Made by a program: the position numbers and the translations under genes. DNA of 64,000 nt from Maribacter sp. HTCC2170 (GTDB taxonomy: Bacteria > Bacteroidota > Bacteroidia > Flavobacteriales > Flavobacteriaceae). The stretch is taken from assembly GCF_000153165.2 (NCBI RefSeq), contig NC_014472.1, positions 3,096,001 through 3,160,000 on the forward strand. Reading direction: 5' to 3'. The notes under the pieces were generated by a model. That model saw only the letters and a list, made by a program, of their open reading frames with translations, did no database searches and was not told the DNA's origin. Positions 44,381 to 54,244 of this stretch are shown here, one piece after another. The first letter of the stretch is position 1. The number at the start of each line of letters is the position of its first letter.

Positions 44381-46498
44381 CTAGGAGGTTTTTTCCTCTA
44401 AATCTAATATAAAAGTATACTCTTTAGCAACCTCCTTCAGTGATTCAAAACGACCGGATGCACCGCCATGACCAGCTTCCATATTAATGTTGAACAACAA
44501 CAAGTTGTCATCTTTTTTAAGCTCTCTAATCTTCGCTACCCACTTTGCCGGTTCAAAATACTGGACTTGCGAATCATGTAGTCCGGTAGTCACCAATATA
44601 TTAGGGTAATTCGCGACTTCTAAGTTATCATACGGTGAGTATGATTTCATGTAATCATAATATTCTCTTTCATTTGGGTTCCCCCATTCATCGTATTCTC
44701 CTGTAGTCAAAGGAATGGAATCATCAAGCATGGTAGTAACAACATCAACAAATGGTACTGCCGCTATTGCAGCATTGTATAATTCTGGTGCCATATTTAT
44801 AATTGCTCCCATTAAAAGTCCACCGGCTGAACCTCCCATGGCATATAAATGATTTGGGCTTGTGTAGTTATTATCAATTAAATGCTTTGAGCAATCAATA
44901 AAATCGGTAAATGTGTTTTTCTTTTTTAAAAGCTTTCCATCCTCATACCATTGTCTGCCCAAGTATTGCCCGCCTCTAATATGTGATATTGCATAAATAA
45001 ACCCCCTGTCTAACAAACTTAATCTTACCGTTGAAAAATAAGGGTCGATAGTTGAGCCATAAGAACCATAGGCATACTGCAAGATAGGCGTGTCTTTATT
45101 AATCCTTGTATTCTTATTGTAAACAATTGACATCGGAACTTTTACACCATCTCTAGCGGTCGCCCAAATTCGTTCTGATTTATAGTTCTCTTTTTTAAAT
45201 TTTCCGCCAAGAACTTCCTGTTCCTTTTTTACCACCTTCAATTTAGTCTGCATATTAAAATCTATGACTGAACTTGGGGTTGTCATTGAATTGTAGGCAT
45301 ATCTTAAAGTATCGGTATCAAACTCAGGGTTTCTGCCTACGTAGGCTGTATACGTTTCGCTCTTAAAAGGCAGATAATAACTGTGCTCATTATCCCATCG
45401 GCATATTTTTAATTTATTCAAACCATTCTCACGCTCGGACAGGACATAATAGTCCTTAAAAATATCTATATCCTCAAGAAGTACATCTTCGCGGTGTGCT
45501 ATAAACTCTTTCCAATTATTAGAAGAAGTATCACTTTCTCCTACTTTCATTAGTTTAAAATTCTTTGCCTTGTCTTTATTTGTCAAAACATAAAAAGAAT
45601 CACCATAATGGGAAATGGAATACTCCACGCCTCTTTCCCTCGGGGCAAACGCTTCAAATTCGGCGTTGGGTTCATCTGCACTCAATATTTGAAATTCGGA
45701 AGTCAAAGTACTATAACAACCAATAATTAAGTACTTTTTAGACTTTGATTTGTACACGTAAGTGCCGAATGTTTCATCCTCCTCATGAAAAACCATTCTA
45801 TCCTCTGATGATTTGGTGCCAAACTCATGCTTAAAGATTTTATCTGACCTTAAGGTCACTGGATCTTTCTTACTATAAAAAAGTGTTTTGTTGTCATTCG
45901 CCCATACGGACCCACCTGTAGTGTTTTCGATTTTATCTTTGTATATCTCACCCGTTTCTAGATTTTTGATTCGGATGGTATATTGCCGCCTAGAAACAGT
46001 ATCAACACCGAATGAAGCCATCTTATTGTCGGGGCTTATGGCAATACCTCCTAGATTAAAAAATTCATGGCCCTCGGCCATTTCGTTACAGTTGAATATT
46101 ACTTCTACAGGGGCCTTTAAAGATTCTTTATGTCTGCTATAAATAGGATATTCTTTTCCAGTTTCATACCTCGTAACGTACCAATACCCGTTTTGCTCGT
46201 AGGGCACAGATGAATCATCTTCTTTAATTCTTGACTTCATCTCGTTGAACAGATCTTTTTGAAAGTCTTTCATGTGAGCGGTCAATTCATTGTAATAATC
46301 ATTTTCTTTTTTTAAATGAGCAATCACTTTATCATCCTCGCGATTGTTCATCCAATAATAATCGTCAATCCTAATATCATCATGAATAATCAATTCCTTT
46401 GATACCTTTTTTGCGATAGGCGCCCCATATTTTGTCATGCTATTCTTTTCAATTTGGCAAGAAACGGCAAAAATAAGGCATACGATAAAAACAAGCAT
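44381..46498 (-). CDS. Oligopeptidase B-type S9 peptidase, lipoprotein
   Basis: A 705-residue prolyl oligopeptidase family enzyme. The lipobox AVSC (Cys14) after a hydrophobic leader predicts a membrane-anchored lipoprotein in the envelope. The N-terminal propeller (about 60-420) begins DDYYWMNNRED, and the C-terminal hydrolase domain has IYAISHIRGGQYLGRQWYEDG, catalytic Ser in GGSAGG, Asp in GLHDSQV and His in EAGHGG. S9A oligopeptidase B cleaves after basic residues in short peptides. It may help use external peptides. Confidence 0.92.
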   Translation of the reverse strand: MLVFIVCLIFAVSCQIEKNSMTKYGAPIAKKVSKELIIHDDIRIDDYYWMNNREDDKVIAHLKKENDYYNELTAHMKDFQKDLFNEMKSRIKEDDSSVPYEQNGYWYVTRYETGKEYPIYSRHKESLKAPVEVIFNCNEMAEGHEFFNLGGIAISPDNKMASFGVDTVSRRQYTIRIKNLETGEIYKDKIENTTGGSVWANDNKTLFYSKKDPVTLRSDKIFKHEFGTKSSEDRMVFHEEDETFGTYVYKSKSKKYLIIGCYSTLTSEFQILSADEPNAEFEAFAPRERGVEYSISHYGDSFYVLTNKDKAKNFKLMKVGESDTSSNNWKEFIAHREDVLLEDIDIFKDYYVLSERENGLNKLKICRWDNEHSYYLPFKSETYTAYVGRNPEFDTDTLRYAYNSMTTPSSVIDFNMQTKLKVVKKEQEVLGGKFKKENYKSERIWATARDGVKVPMSIVYNKNTRINKDTPILQYAYGSYGSTIDPYFSTVRLSLLDRGFIYAISHIRGGQYLGRQWYEDGKLLKKKNTFTDFIDCSKHLIDNNYTSPNHLYAMGGSAGGLLMGAIINMAPELYNAAIAAVPFVDVVTTMLDDSIPLTTGEYDEWGNPNEREYYDYMKSYSPYDNLEVANYPNILVTTGLHDSQVQYFEPAKWVAKIRELKKDDNLLLFNINMEAGHGGASGRFESLKEVAKEYTFILDLEEKTS

Positions 46499-46546
46499 TC
46501 TTTTCCTGCTTGTAACATGAAAAAATAGTTTGTTGTCACAATTTAG

Positions 46547-46554
46547 TAATTTTG
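46547..46554 (+). promoter_or_regulatory. -7 promoter element of ybaB
   Basis: TAATTTTG matches TAnnTTTG. It overlaps the position of the longer possible start codon (46552), supporting ATG 46579 instead. Confidence 0.45.
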
Positions 46555-46578
46555 ACCTATCACTTAAAAAAGGAAAAT

Positions 46579-46905
46579 ATGTTCGGAGATATGATGGGAA
46601 TGATGGGGAAACTCAAAGAAGCCCAACAAAAGGTAGAAGCAACAAAAAAAAGATTGGATACAGTTTATCTTCAAGAAAATTCTACAGATGACCTGTTATC
46701 AGTATCTATTACCGCTAACAGAACTATTAAGGAAATCAAAATTGATGATAGCCTATTGGCTGATAAAGAGCAACTTGAAGATTACCTGATACTTACATTG
46801 AACAAAGCAATTGAGAAAGCTAGCAGCGTAAATGAAACTGAACTTGCGGCAGTTGCAAAAGAGGGAATGCCCAATATTCCAGGAATGGATTCGTTATTCA
46901 AATAG
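46579..46905 (+). CDS. YbaB/EbfC-family nucleoid-associated protein
   Basis: A 108-residue DNA-binding protein. It begins [27 protein letters not shown], the Met/Gly-rich and coiled start typical of YbaB, and has the mid-strand [19 protein letters not shown]. Homologues are dimers that bind DNA and are often next to recombination genes; recR is not in this neighbourhood. The start is set downstream of the promoter box, with AAGGAAA just before ATG. Confidence 0.88.
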   Translation: MFGDMMGMMGKLKEAQQKVEATKKRLDTVYLQENSTDDLLSVSITANRTIKEIKIDDSLLADKEQLEDYLILTLNKAIEKASSVNETELAAVAKEGMPNIPGMDSLFK

Positions 46906-46947
46906 TATACTGGCAAGTTTTTTGATGAATATTGAAAAAACACTCCA

Positions 46948-47400
46948 ATGAAAAAAGTACTTATACTATTCATATTACCTATCTTCTTAAATGCTCAAGC
47001 AGATTTTGAAGTAGTCAATGAACCTCACTGGTTGACCGATTATGACAAAGCTCTAAAAGTGGCAAAAAAAGACAAAAAGAATATTCTACTATATTTTACG
47101 GGTAGTGATTGGTGTCCTCCTTGTAAAATGCTAAAAACAGATTTATTTGATACCGATGAGTTTAAGTCTATTTCCAAAGATTATGTGCTCTTATATATTG
47201 ACATTCCCCGAAACAAGGACTTGTTAAGTTCCAGTCAATTGAAGCACAATAAAGAGCTTGTAAAGAAATTCAATAAGAAAAGTGTATTTCCCTTATTAAA
47301 TATTACAGATGCCAAAGGAAAATCGTTGGATAAATATTCTGGCTATAGTATGAATGGGGAGATTAAATATCATCTAAGGTTATTGAACAAGTATAAATAA
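46948..47400 (+). CDS. Exported thioredoxin-like protein (CPPC active site)
   Basis: A 150-residue periplasmic protein with a signal peptide (to NAQA near residue 18) and a thioredoxin fold of the Thioredoxin_7 class: YFTGSDWCPPCKML with redox motif CPPC near residue 52. The later FPLLNITDAKGKSL has a leucine replacing the usual cis-proline position's neighbour. CPPC-type proteins may reduce or isomerise disulfides, or serve cytochrome maturation. It follows ybaB after 42 bases. Confidence 0.86.
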   Translation: MKKVLILFILPIFLNAQADFEVVNEPHWLTDYDKALKVAKKDKKNILLYFTGSDWCPPCKMLKTDLFDTDEFKSISKDYVLLYIDIPRNKDLLSSSQLKHNKELVKKFNKKSVFPLLNITDAKGKSLDKYSGYSMNGEIKYHLRLLNKYK

Positions 47401-47416
47401 TCAAAATTAATACATG

Positions 47417-47450
47417 TTAAAAGGGCTTCCATTTCTGGAAGCCCTTTTAA
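47417..47450. terminator. Bidirectional terminator
   Basis: A perfect 14-base stem (47417-47430 and 47437-47450), core AGGGCTTCC/GGAAGCCCT, loop of six, between convergent genes. Confidence 0.9.
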
Positions 47451-47471
47451 TTATCTATTGTGCAAACTTTT

Positions 47472-48572
47472 TTAGTTGTTTATCAACCTAAATTCAGTTC
47501 GTCTGTTAACGGCATGTTCTCTTTCGGTACAAGAAACACCCTCTTTACATCTATTTTTAACCTTGTTCTCACCGTAACCATTGGCTACCAATAAACTTGA
47601 GTTCACCCCTTTTGTAATCAAGTAATCAGCAACTGCCTTAGCTCTTCTCTCAGAAAGGTCTTGATTAGATCCTGAATTACCTCTTACATCGGTATGAGAA
47701 GCTATTTCTAACTTTACTCCTGGGTTTTGCTGTAATACAGGCATTAACCGTGTATCTATTATATTTTTGGCCGAAGAAGTTAAAGTAGCACTTCCTAAAT
47801 TCCAATTAATAGGTAAAGCTTGATATTCAACTAAAGAACATTCAACCTCATTCCAAGTGGTTAATCCACCTTTTTCTTTAAGCACCTCTTTGGTAACCGT
47901 TTTAGTAACAGCAGGTACAGTCTCTTCAACGGTATAGGCATCTTTGTCTAATACAGTTTTGGTAATTTCATCATATTGTGCCGGGATTACTTCCTCAATC
48001 ACTCTTGTCGGTTCCAATAAAACCCTCTTAGTATAGCTTGCATTCTTAGACCCGATAGGTGTTTTTGCAACTGAAGCATCTGCTCCCAATACCTGGGTGT
48101 CCAAAGTTGTGAATTCCGCAGGGTATCCTTTATAACACCAATATCTACAGTCATCAGGATTTCCTGATGCGCAGTCAGGGGCAGGAGCTCCCAACTCCCA
48201 CTGTGCGTAGGCTGGTTTAATCTCAACTGTTTCAGAACTCGGCCTAAATGAAGCCGCGGAAATTCTTAAAGTATTACCACCTTCTTTTGAAACATAGGTT
48301 ACAGTTTCTGTTCCCCATTTTTCAGGTACTACAGTCAACTTCTTTCCAGCTGCTTTTATTTCAACTCTTTCTGTAACCGTTTTAAAAGTTGCAGGGACAG
48401 TTTTTAAAACCTTATATGCAGGTTTAACAGTCAATGTAACGGTTTCATTCACGTAAACATCTGGAGTGGTACAGCGTACATAACATTTTCCAGGTTCAGG
48501 GTTCGCTGGCAAATCTTGTGCCATTGTAATCGATGCGGTCATGACCGCAAAAAACAAGAGAACTTTTTTCAT
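47472..48572 (-). CDS. OmpA-family outer-membrane protein with valine/threonine-rich repeats
   Basis: A 366-residue exported protein (signal peptide to SITMAQ). The last 110 residues are an OmpA peptidoglycan-binding domain: INWNLGSATLTSSAKNIIDTRLMPVLQQNPG, IASHTDVRGNSGSNQDLSERRAKAVADYL and a Cys pair in NRCKEGVSCTEREHAVNRRTEF. The preceding 250 residues are not a classic barrel but contain loosely repeated units such as VPATFKTVTERVEI and IPAQYDEITKTVL. It probably tethers the outer membrane to the cell wall. Confidence 0.9.
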   Translation of the reverse strand: MKKVLLFFAVMTASITMAQDLPANPEPGKCYVRCTTPDVYVNETVTLTVKPAYKVLKTVPATFKTVTERVEIKAAGKKLTVVPEKWGTETVTYVSKEGGNTLRISAASFRPSSETVEIKPAYAQWELGAPAPDCASGNPDDCRYWCYKGYPAEFTTLDTQVLGADASVAKTPIGSKNASYTKRVLLEPTRVIEEVIPAQYDEITKTVLDKDAYTVEETVPAVTKTVTKEVLKEKGGLTTWNEVECSLVEYQALPINWNLGSATLTSSAKNIIDTRLMPVLQQNPGVKLEIASHTDVRGNSGSNQDLSERRAKAVADYLITKGVNSSLLVANGYGENKVKNRCKEGVSCTEREHAVNRRTEFRLINN

Positions 48573-48917
48573 AATTGTTAGTGTTTGTTAATGTTTATAG
48601 TTAAGTAGCGCGAAAATAAATTATTGCTAATGGTATGATTTCAAGTTGAAAACTTTTGTTAAAAACATCGCTAAAGCACATTTTTCATCGATGAAATACT
48701 TATTTTGGAAGAAAAATATTATAAATATCTTGATTTTACTCAATGCAGGTTTAATGTCGACGTACCAAATTCAACAATAATGGAGCTTTCAAAATAATCG
48801 ATAACGCTATAGTGAGTTTTTAGCTTTAAAGGGTTATAAGGTAGTGACCATTCAACATTGAAAAGATGGTATTAACGTTGATAAAAAGAGTATTGTTGCC
48901 TAAGAAATTCCGTAGAA
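48573..48917. other. AT-rich gap between OmpA-like and threonine aldolase genes
   Basis: About 345 bases. A 30-codon open frame on + (ATG near 48690; MKYLFWKKNIINILILLN...) encodes a short hydrophobic peptide, but with no family support or recognisable promoter. It may be a decayed fragment. No terminator hairpin of note. Confidence 0.4.
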
Positions 48918-49940
48918 TTAGAGCATTTTAAGAATTTTAATGAATGCTTCATGCATTTCATCAGAATAATCCAAATGAGTGACTATTCTTAATTTCCCCT
49001 GCCCCATGCCAATAATTGAAATTCCTTTTTCGGCCAATTTGTTCACAAATTGGTCTTCTGTCATTTCATTTTCATTGATTTCGAAAATGATAATATTGGT
49101 TTCTATAGGTTCAACTTTTTTAATAAAATTTAGACCTTGTAGTACTTGTCCAATTTCTGTGGCCTTATTATGATCCTCAACCAAACGTTGCAAATTGTTA
49201 TCTAATGCGTAATTCGCAGCAGCGGCCAAGTAACCCGCTTGACGCATTCCGCCACCTAAAATCTTACGGACACGAAGCGCATTGACCATCAATTCTTTAC
49301 TTCCCACTAAAACTGAACCAACCGGGCAGCCTAACCCTTTACTAAAACATATGCTTATAGTATCAAAAAGTTCACCATACTGTTTAGGCTCTTCTTTTTT
49401 TGCCGTTAGAGCATTCCATAGGCGTGCACCATCAAGGTGATACGCCAAATCATGGTCAATACATACTTGCCTTATTTTTTTCAGCTCTTCAAAATCCCAA
49501 CATGCACCACCACCTTTATTTGTCGTGTTTTCAATACAGACCAAAGTGGTTAAAGGGCTATGATAAAAGTCCGGCGGATTTATTCCAGCCTGCACCTGTT
49601 CTGCACTCATCATACCTCTGTGACCATCGATCAACTTACAAGAAACCCCACTACTAAAACTAACCCCTCCACCTTCATAATTGTATACATGTGCATATTT
49701 ATCACAAATCAACTGCTCACCGGGCTGTGTGTGCAGTTTGATTGCAGTTTGATTGGCCATCGTACCACTTGGAAAAAACAATGCTGCTTCTTTACCAAAT
49801 AGTTTAGCAGTTTTCTCTTCCAATAAGTTTATCGAAGGGTCCGACTTAAAAACGTCATCACCTACTTCGGCATTCATCATTGCATCCAACATCCCTTTAG
49901 AAGGCTTGGTTACCGTATCACTGATTAAATTGATATTCAC
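48918..49940 (-). CDS. ltaE: Low-specificity L-threonine aldolase
   Basis: A 340-residue PLP lyase that splits threonine into glycine and acetaldehyde. LISDTVTKPSKGML, EAALFFPSGTMANQ, the catalytic His in AHVYNYEGGG, PLP-contacting DGARLWNA and the Schiff-base lysine in CFSKGLGCPVGS are present. Length is normal. It lies alone, with a following metalloprotease gene on the same strand 65 bases upstream. Confidence 0.92.
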   Translation of the reverse strand: MNINLISDTVTKPSKGMLDAMMNAEVGDDVFKSDPSINLLEEKTAKLFGKEAALFFPSGTMANQTAIKLHTQPGEQLICDKYAHVYNYEGGGVSFSSGVSCKLIDGHRGMMSAEQVQAGINPPDFYHSPLTTLVCIENTTNKGGGACWDFEELKKIRQVCIDHDLAYHLDGARLWNALTAKKEEPKQYGELFDTISICFSKGLGCPVGSVLVGSKELMVNALRVRKILGGGMRQAGYLAAAANYALDNNLQRLVEDHNKATEIGQVLQGLNFIKKVEPIETNIIIFEINENEMTEDQFVNKLAEKGISIIGMGQGKLRIVTHLDYSDEMHEAFIKILKML

Positions 49941-50004
49941 TGTAAGTATTGTGTTTTTATGAAATGTGTGCTCCTATTAACTACTAATAACGATTCTGCC
50001 GATT

Positions 50005-52404
50005 CTAGTTCATACAGTCCATACCGATTGGTGATCCATCAGGAATTTTTGGTGCTTGGATGACTTCAAATTTCTCAGGGGCTTTAATGAACTTATCAAT
50101 TCTACGAACCATTTCAGGTGCGATAATATCACTTTTAGTCATAAGACGCATTCTTAATTCTTTTAGTTTATGATTGGCAATCGCATTAACCTGAGGATGA
50201 ACATCTTTATGAGCGGCCAAATTCATCAAATGGTACAGAACCCTAAAATTAATATTCTGCTGCACTTCAGAAATGTAAACATCTTTATGCTGCTTGTCAA
50301 TTGTACTTTTAATTGTTGTGCTCAAAACCTCAGACAGACATAGATTATTGGGTTCCAAAGCTTTCTGTTGTATCAATCTTGAAGCCCTCTCAGGATGTAA
50401 TAGTAGTCCAAGTGTCATATCTGCTGCAGTCTCGGGCGCAGACAAGGCATCAAAGGAAACGCCTGTTTTTCCTTTTAGAGACTCCCTCGTTTTGGCGTAT
50501 CCAAAAGCTCTGGGAGGGAAAAGGGATAATTTATTTTTGGGAATTGAAATTTCAGCAGCGTCCAAAGTTTTTAAAATACTTGACAATGCTTCCGACTGCA
50601 TCTTCTTATCTACAATCGAAACAGTTCGCTGACCGTCGCCCTTAACTGCATAATTATATTCCATTCCCCCAACGACCTTGGCAACAGCTTCGGTCTGATA
50701 TCTATGGAAAAAATACAGTGGCACAAAAACATCCTCTAACACGGTATTTGGCTCACCGCTTCTAATATTATCAATAGAAAAGTTATCAATCGCAGCTGAG
50801 CGCAATTTCAACATATCTTTCAATTCTTTGCTAACACGCTGCCCATTATCCCATAAATGAGCTAAAACGTGTGCACTACCCATTGGTCTGGCATCTTGAT
50901 CTGTTATATATCTTAGTCCATTTTTATTGGCTTCAGTCAAAATAGAGTTCAAACCATTTTTTTCATTAACTCCATCAGGAAAATCTGTATACGAATAGGC
51001 GACAGTAACCTTATCCCACTCACCTATTCCCGTTGCATAAGCATCAGAAAAATCGACCTCCCCATTTTTTAGCGAGAATTGTGGGTGCGGGTAATCCATT
51101 ACCGAAGCCCTATCATTCGTTGACGCTGCATAATTATGTGCAAATCCTAATGTGTGTCCTATTTCATGTGCCGAAAGCTGCCGAATCCTTGCTAAAGCCA
51201 AATCCAGCATCGGTTTATAATTATCATCCCTTTCTGCAAATGGTTTGTTCATCAAAGCCTGGGCAATTAAAAAATCTTGGCGAATGCGCAAACTACCAAG
51301 GCTAACATGACCTTTGATAATTTCCCCTGTCCTAGGATCGGTTATACTGCTACCATAACTCCATCCTCTTGTAGACCGGTGCACCCATTGTATCACATTG
51401 TAGCGAACATCAAGTGGGTCCGCATCATCTGGCAACATTATCAATTGAAAAGCATTTTTATAGCCAGCTGCCTCAAAAGCCTGGTTCCACCATCTACCTC
51501 CATCCAATAGAGCAGAACGAATGGGCTCTGGAGTACCATTATCCAAATAGTAAACAATTGGCTCAACAGCCTCACTCAGCGCCGCAGCTGGATTCTTCTT
51601 TTCAAGGCGATGTCTGGTGATAAATCGCTTTAAAATTGGCTCTTGTACTGGAGTGGAATAGTCGTAATAAGCTGCTGGATAAGAACCTGACCGAGGGTCA
51701 AAAACCCTTTTGGTGTACTTGTCATCAGGTAATTCTATAAACGAATGGTGTTGCGCTACGGTTACCAAATTTGCATTTGGGGCAACAGATCTAATATAAC
51801 CGCCTTTGGCATCACCTTTAAAGGTCAGCGTCACGTCAAATTCAATGTTTTTTGGAAAGGCCTTGGTTCTATCCAGTGCAAAAGCACTTTTTGATTTATC
51901 CAAGCTATAAGAACCTTGCTTGGATCTATTTAATCTGGCAACAACGCCATGTGTATCTTGCATGAGAAAGTCGCTAACATCTATTATGTACTTTCCATTG
52001 TTTTCTTCCTCAATCTTAAAACCGAATAATACTGATTTTGCAAATGCCTGCTCAACCGATTTACGTTCCAATTCATTATCAGTCAAAGCCCTGAATTTTA
52101 AATTAGGCTGAATCAAAAGTAACTTTCCTCCTGCTTTTCTAAAAAACACAACTTGCTCGTTTCCAAGTTGCCCCCTATCTAAACCTATATCATTACTTCC
52201 TATTCCACTACTCAACGAGTAAACGTATAAAAACTCTTTTTCAAGTTCATCTACTTCGAGATATATTTTATCGTTCTTATCGTCATGATAAAAATTGAAC
52301 AATCCGTTGAACTTGGCAAAATCTTTACTCTTATCTTCAAACTGGGCGTTAACAGTAGTAAAGCCCAATATTAAAAACAGGGCGGAGATGTAATTGTTTT
52401 TCAT
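50005..52404 (-). CDS. DUF5117/DUF4953-type zinc metalloprotease, exported
   Basis: An approximately 799-residue exported protein starting MKNNYISALFLILGFTTVNAQ (start ATG 52404; the longer frame lacks a signal peptide at its front). Residues 15-140 fit the N-terminal DUF5117 region. The catalytic zinc motif HEIGHTLGFAHN (H-E-x-x-H-x-x-G-x-x-H) places it in the metzincin group, with YPHPQFSL/GVDF-like segments downstream and the DUF4953 C-terminal domain. It is divergent from prfB. Substrate unknown. Confidence 0.87.
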   Translation of the reverse strand: MKNNYISALFLILGFTTVNAQFEDKSKDFAKFNGLFNFYHDDKNDKIYLEVDELEKEFLYVYSLSSGIGSNDIGLDRGQLGNEQVVFFRKAGGKLLLIQPNLKFRALTDNELERKSVEQAFAKSVLFGFKIEEENNGKYIIDVSDFLMQDTHGVVARLNRSKQGSYSLDKSKSAFALDRTKAFPKNIEFDVTLTFKGDAKGGYIRSVAPNANLVTVAQHHSFIELPDDKYTKRVFDPRSGSYPAAYYDYSTPVQEPILKRFITRHRLEKKNPAAALSEAVEPIVYYLDNGTPEPIRSALLDGGRWWNQAFEAAGYKNAFQLIMLPDDADPLDVRYNVIQWVHRSTRGWSYGSSITDPRTGEIIKGHVSLGSLRIRQDFLIAQALMNKPFAERDDNYKPMLDLALARIRQLSAHEIGHTLGFAHNYAASTNDRASVMDYPHPQFSLKNGEVDFSDAYATGIGEWDKVTVAYSYTDFPDGVNEKNGLNSILTEANKNGLRYITDQDARPMGSAHVLAHLWDNGQRVSKELKDMLKLRSAAIDNFSIDNIRSGEPNTVLEDVFVPLYFFHRYQTEAVAKVVGGMEYNYAVKGDGQRTVSIVDKKMQSEALSSILKTLDAAEISIPKNKLSLFPPRAFGYAKTRESLKGKTGVSFDALSAPETAADMTLGLLLHPERASRLIQQKALEPNNLCLSEVLSTTIKSTIDKQHKDVYISEVQQNINFRVLYHLMNLAAHKDVHPQVNAIANHKLKELRMRLMTKSDIIAPEMVRRIDKFIKAPEKFEVIQAPKIPDGSPIGMDCMN

Positions 52405-52450
52405 GGTGTTTAAGCTAGCATTAGTCTGGACTAAATTTATATAAAATAGA

Positions 52451-52480
52451 TTGCACAACCATAGTTAAATCCTATTTTTG
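52451..52480 (+). promoter_or_regulatory. Promoter of prfB
   Basis: TTG at 52451-52453, a 19-base spacer and TATTTTTG at 52473-52480. The ATG follows 17 bases after the -7 box. Confidence 0.6.
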
Positions 52481-52496
52481 CTAAAAATGTTTTAGA

Positions 52497-53595
52497 ATGA
52501 TAACTGTAGATCAATCCAAAGATCTTATTGATCGCCTTGGCGCGTTAAGGAGGTATCTTTGACATAGATGCCAAACTTATAGAGATAGAGAACGAAGAAG
52601 AAAAAACACTTGCCCCCGATTTTTGGGATGACCCAAAAAAAGCACAGGAACAAATGAAATTCATTCAATCCAAAAAACATTGGGTTGATGATTTTAACGC
52701 CGCACAAACGCTTGTAGGAGATTTAGAAGTTCTAATGGAGTTTCTGAAAGAAGGTGAAGTTTCTGAAAATGAGGTTAATAGCCAATACTCCAAAGCAACC
52801 GGCTTAATAGAGAAATTGGAGTTCAAGAACATGCTTTCTGAAGAAGGTGATGAGCTTACTGCTGTTCTGCAAATTACGGCAGGAGCTGGTGGTACAGAAA
52901 GTTGTGATTGGGCAGCAATGCTTATGCGCATGTACATGATGTGGAGTCAGAAAAATGGTTTTAAGGTCAAAGAACTCAATTATCAAGAAGGTGATGTTGC
53001 TGGAATAAAAACGGTAACCTTGGAGGTTGAAGGTGAGTTTGCCTTTGGCTGGCTAAAGGGAGAAAATGGAGTGCATCGTTTAGTACGAATCTCACCGTTT
53101 GACAGTAATGCCAAAAGACACACCTCATTTGCATCCGTTTATGTTTACCCATTGGTCGATGATAGTATAGAGATTGATGTAAACCCTGCCGACATCGAAA
53201 TAACCACTGCAAGATCTAGTGGGGCCGGAGGACAAAATGTGAACAAAGTAGAAACCAAAGTGCAACTGGTTCACAAACCATCCGGGATTCAAATTCAATG
53301 TTCAGATTCTCGCTCTCAACATGATAACAGGGCTACGGCAATGAAGATGCTGAAATCACAACTGTATGAAATTGAACTTCGCAAAAAAATGGAAGCAAGG
53401 GAAGAGATAGAATCCTCTAAAATGAAGATAGAATGGGGTTCGCAAATCAGGAACTACGTTATGCATCCCTATAAATTAGTAAAGGATGTAAGAACCAGTG
53501 AGGAAACTGGAAATGTAGATGCAGTAATGGATGGCAATATTGACCAGTTTTTAAAAGCCTTTCTGATGATGATGGGACAGCGAGACGAAGACTAA
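52497..53595 (+). CDS. prfB: Peptide chain release factor 2 with programmed +1 frameshift
   Basis: RF2 recognises UGA and UAA stops. The zero frame (52497-52559) encodes [21 protein letters not shown] and hits TGA at 52560. After +1 slippage translation continues from GAC at 52561 to 53595, giving 365 residues. The C-terminal part has the stop-codon tripeptide SPF in [12 protein letters not shown] and the catalytic GGQ in [13 protein letters not shown]. The in-frame stop and the shift signal agree with autoregulation in other bacteria: scarce RF2 favours slippage. Domains and frame restoration make this certain. Confidence 0.97.
52548..52563 (+). promoter_or_regulatory. prfB +1 frameshift site
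   Basis: AGGAGG (52548-52553) lies just before TAT CTT TGA C, so the internal Shine-Dalgarno-like sequence is three bases from CTT, the slip codon. This is the conserved bacterial arrangement. Bacteroidota rarely use SD pairing for initiation, which makes its retention here notable. Confidence 0.93.
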
Positions 53596-53616
53596 TAGCG
53601 TATTAATAGTAACGAT

Positions 53617-54231
53617 ATGGGAATAGACACAATTATCTTTGACCTTGGCGGTGTACTTATTGACTGGAACCCCAAATATGTTTATCGTGATGTTTTTGAT
53701 GGAGATGAACAGAAAGTTGAGTGGTTTTTAAATGATATTTGCACTTCTGAATGGAATGTCGCCCATGATGCAGGAAGACCATTGGATGAGGGCACCGAAT
53801 TACTTGTTGCCCAATATCCAGAATATGAGGAATGGATTAGAATGTATTATGATCGATGGCCAGACATGCTGGGAGGTCCCATTTCCGAAACGGTTGATCT
53901 TTTATATAAATTAAAACAACAAAACACCCATAATTTATATGCCTTGACCAATTGGAGTGGTGAAACATTTCCTGTGGCTTTGCAGAGGTTTGAGTTTTTG
54001 AAATGTTTTGAAGGAATAGTCGTTTCAGGAACTGAAAAGACAAGAAAACCTTTTCAAAAAATCTATGACATCACTTTGGAACGTTATAACATAACTCCTG
54101 AGAAAGCTGTCTTTATTGATGATAATCTTGATAATGTCAACGCCGCCATAAATTGTGGTATCAAGGGTATCCATTTCAAAAATGCCAATCAATTAACCAG
54201 AGAGTTAAAAGTTCTAAATGTTTCAATCTAA
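53617..54231 (+). CDS. HAD-superfamily phosphatase
   Basis: A 204-residue HAD subfamily IA-type hydrolase. The nucleophile motif is DTIIFDLGGVLIDWNP (first Asp in D-L-G), motif II is LTNWSG with Thr, the lysine is in GTEKTRKPFQKIY, and motif IV is AVFIDDNLDN. It resembles the YihX/glucose-1-phosphatase-like group. It is 21 bases after prfB on the same strand. Confidence 0.88.
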   Translation: MGIDTIIFDLGGVLIDWNPKYVYRDVFDGDEQKVEWFLNDICTSEWNVAHDAGRPLDEGTELLVAQYPEYEEWIRMYYDRWPDMLGGPISETVDLLYKLKQQNTHNLYALTNWSGETFPVALQRFEFLKCFEGIVVSGTEKTRKPFQKIYDITLERYNITPEKAVFIDDNLDNVNAAINCGIKGIHFKNANQLTRELKVLNVSI

Positions 54232-54244
54232 AAATCATTAAAAA

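Noticed and set aside
52654-53595. A shorter release factor starting at ATG 52654
   Set aside because: The upstream region contains the standard prfB leader, internal SD-like sequence and TGA frameshift site, which together extend the protein to 365 residues.
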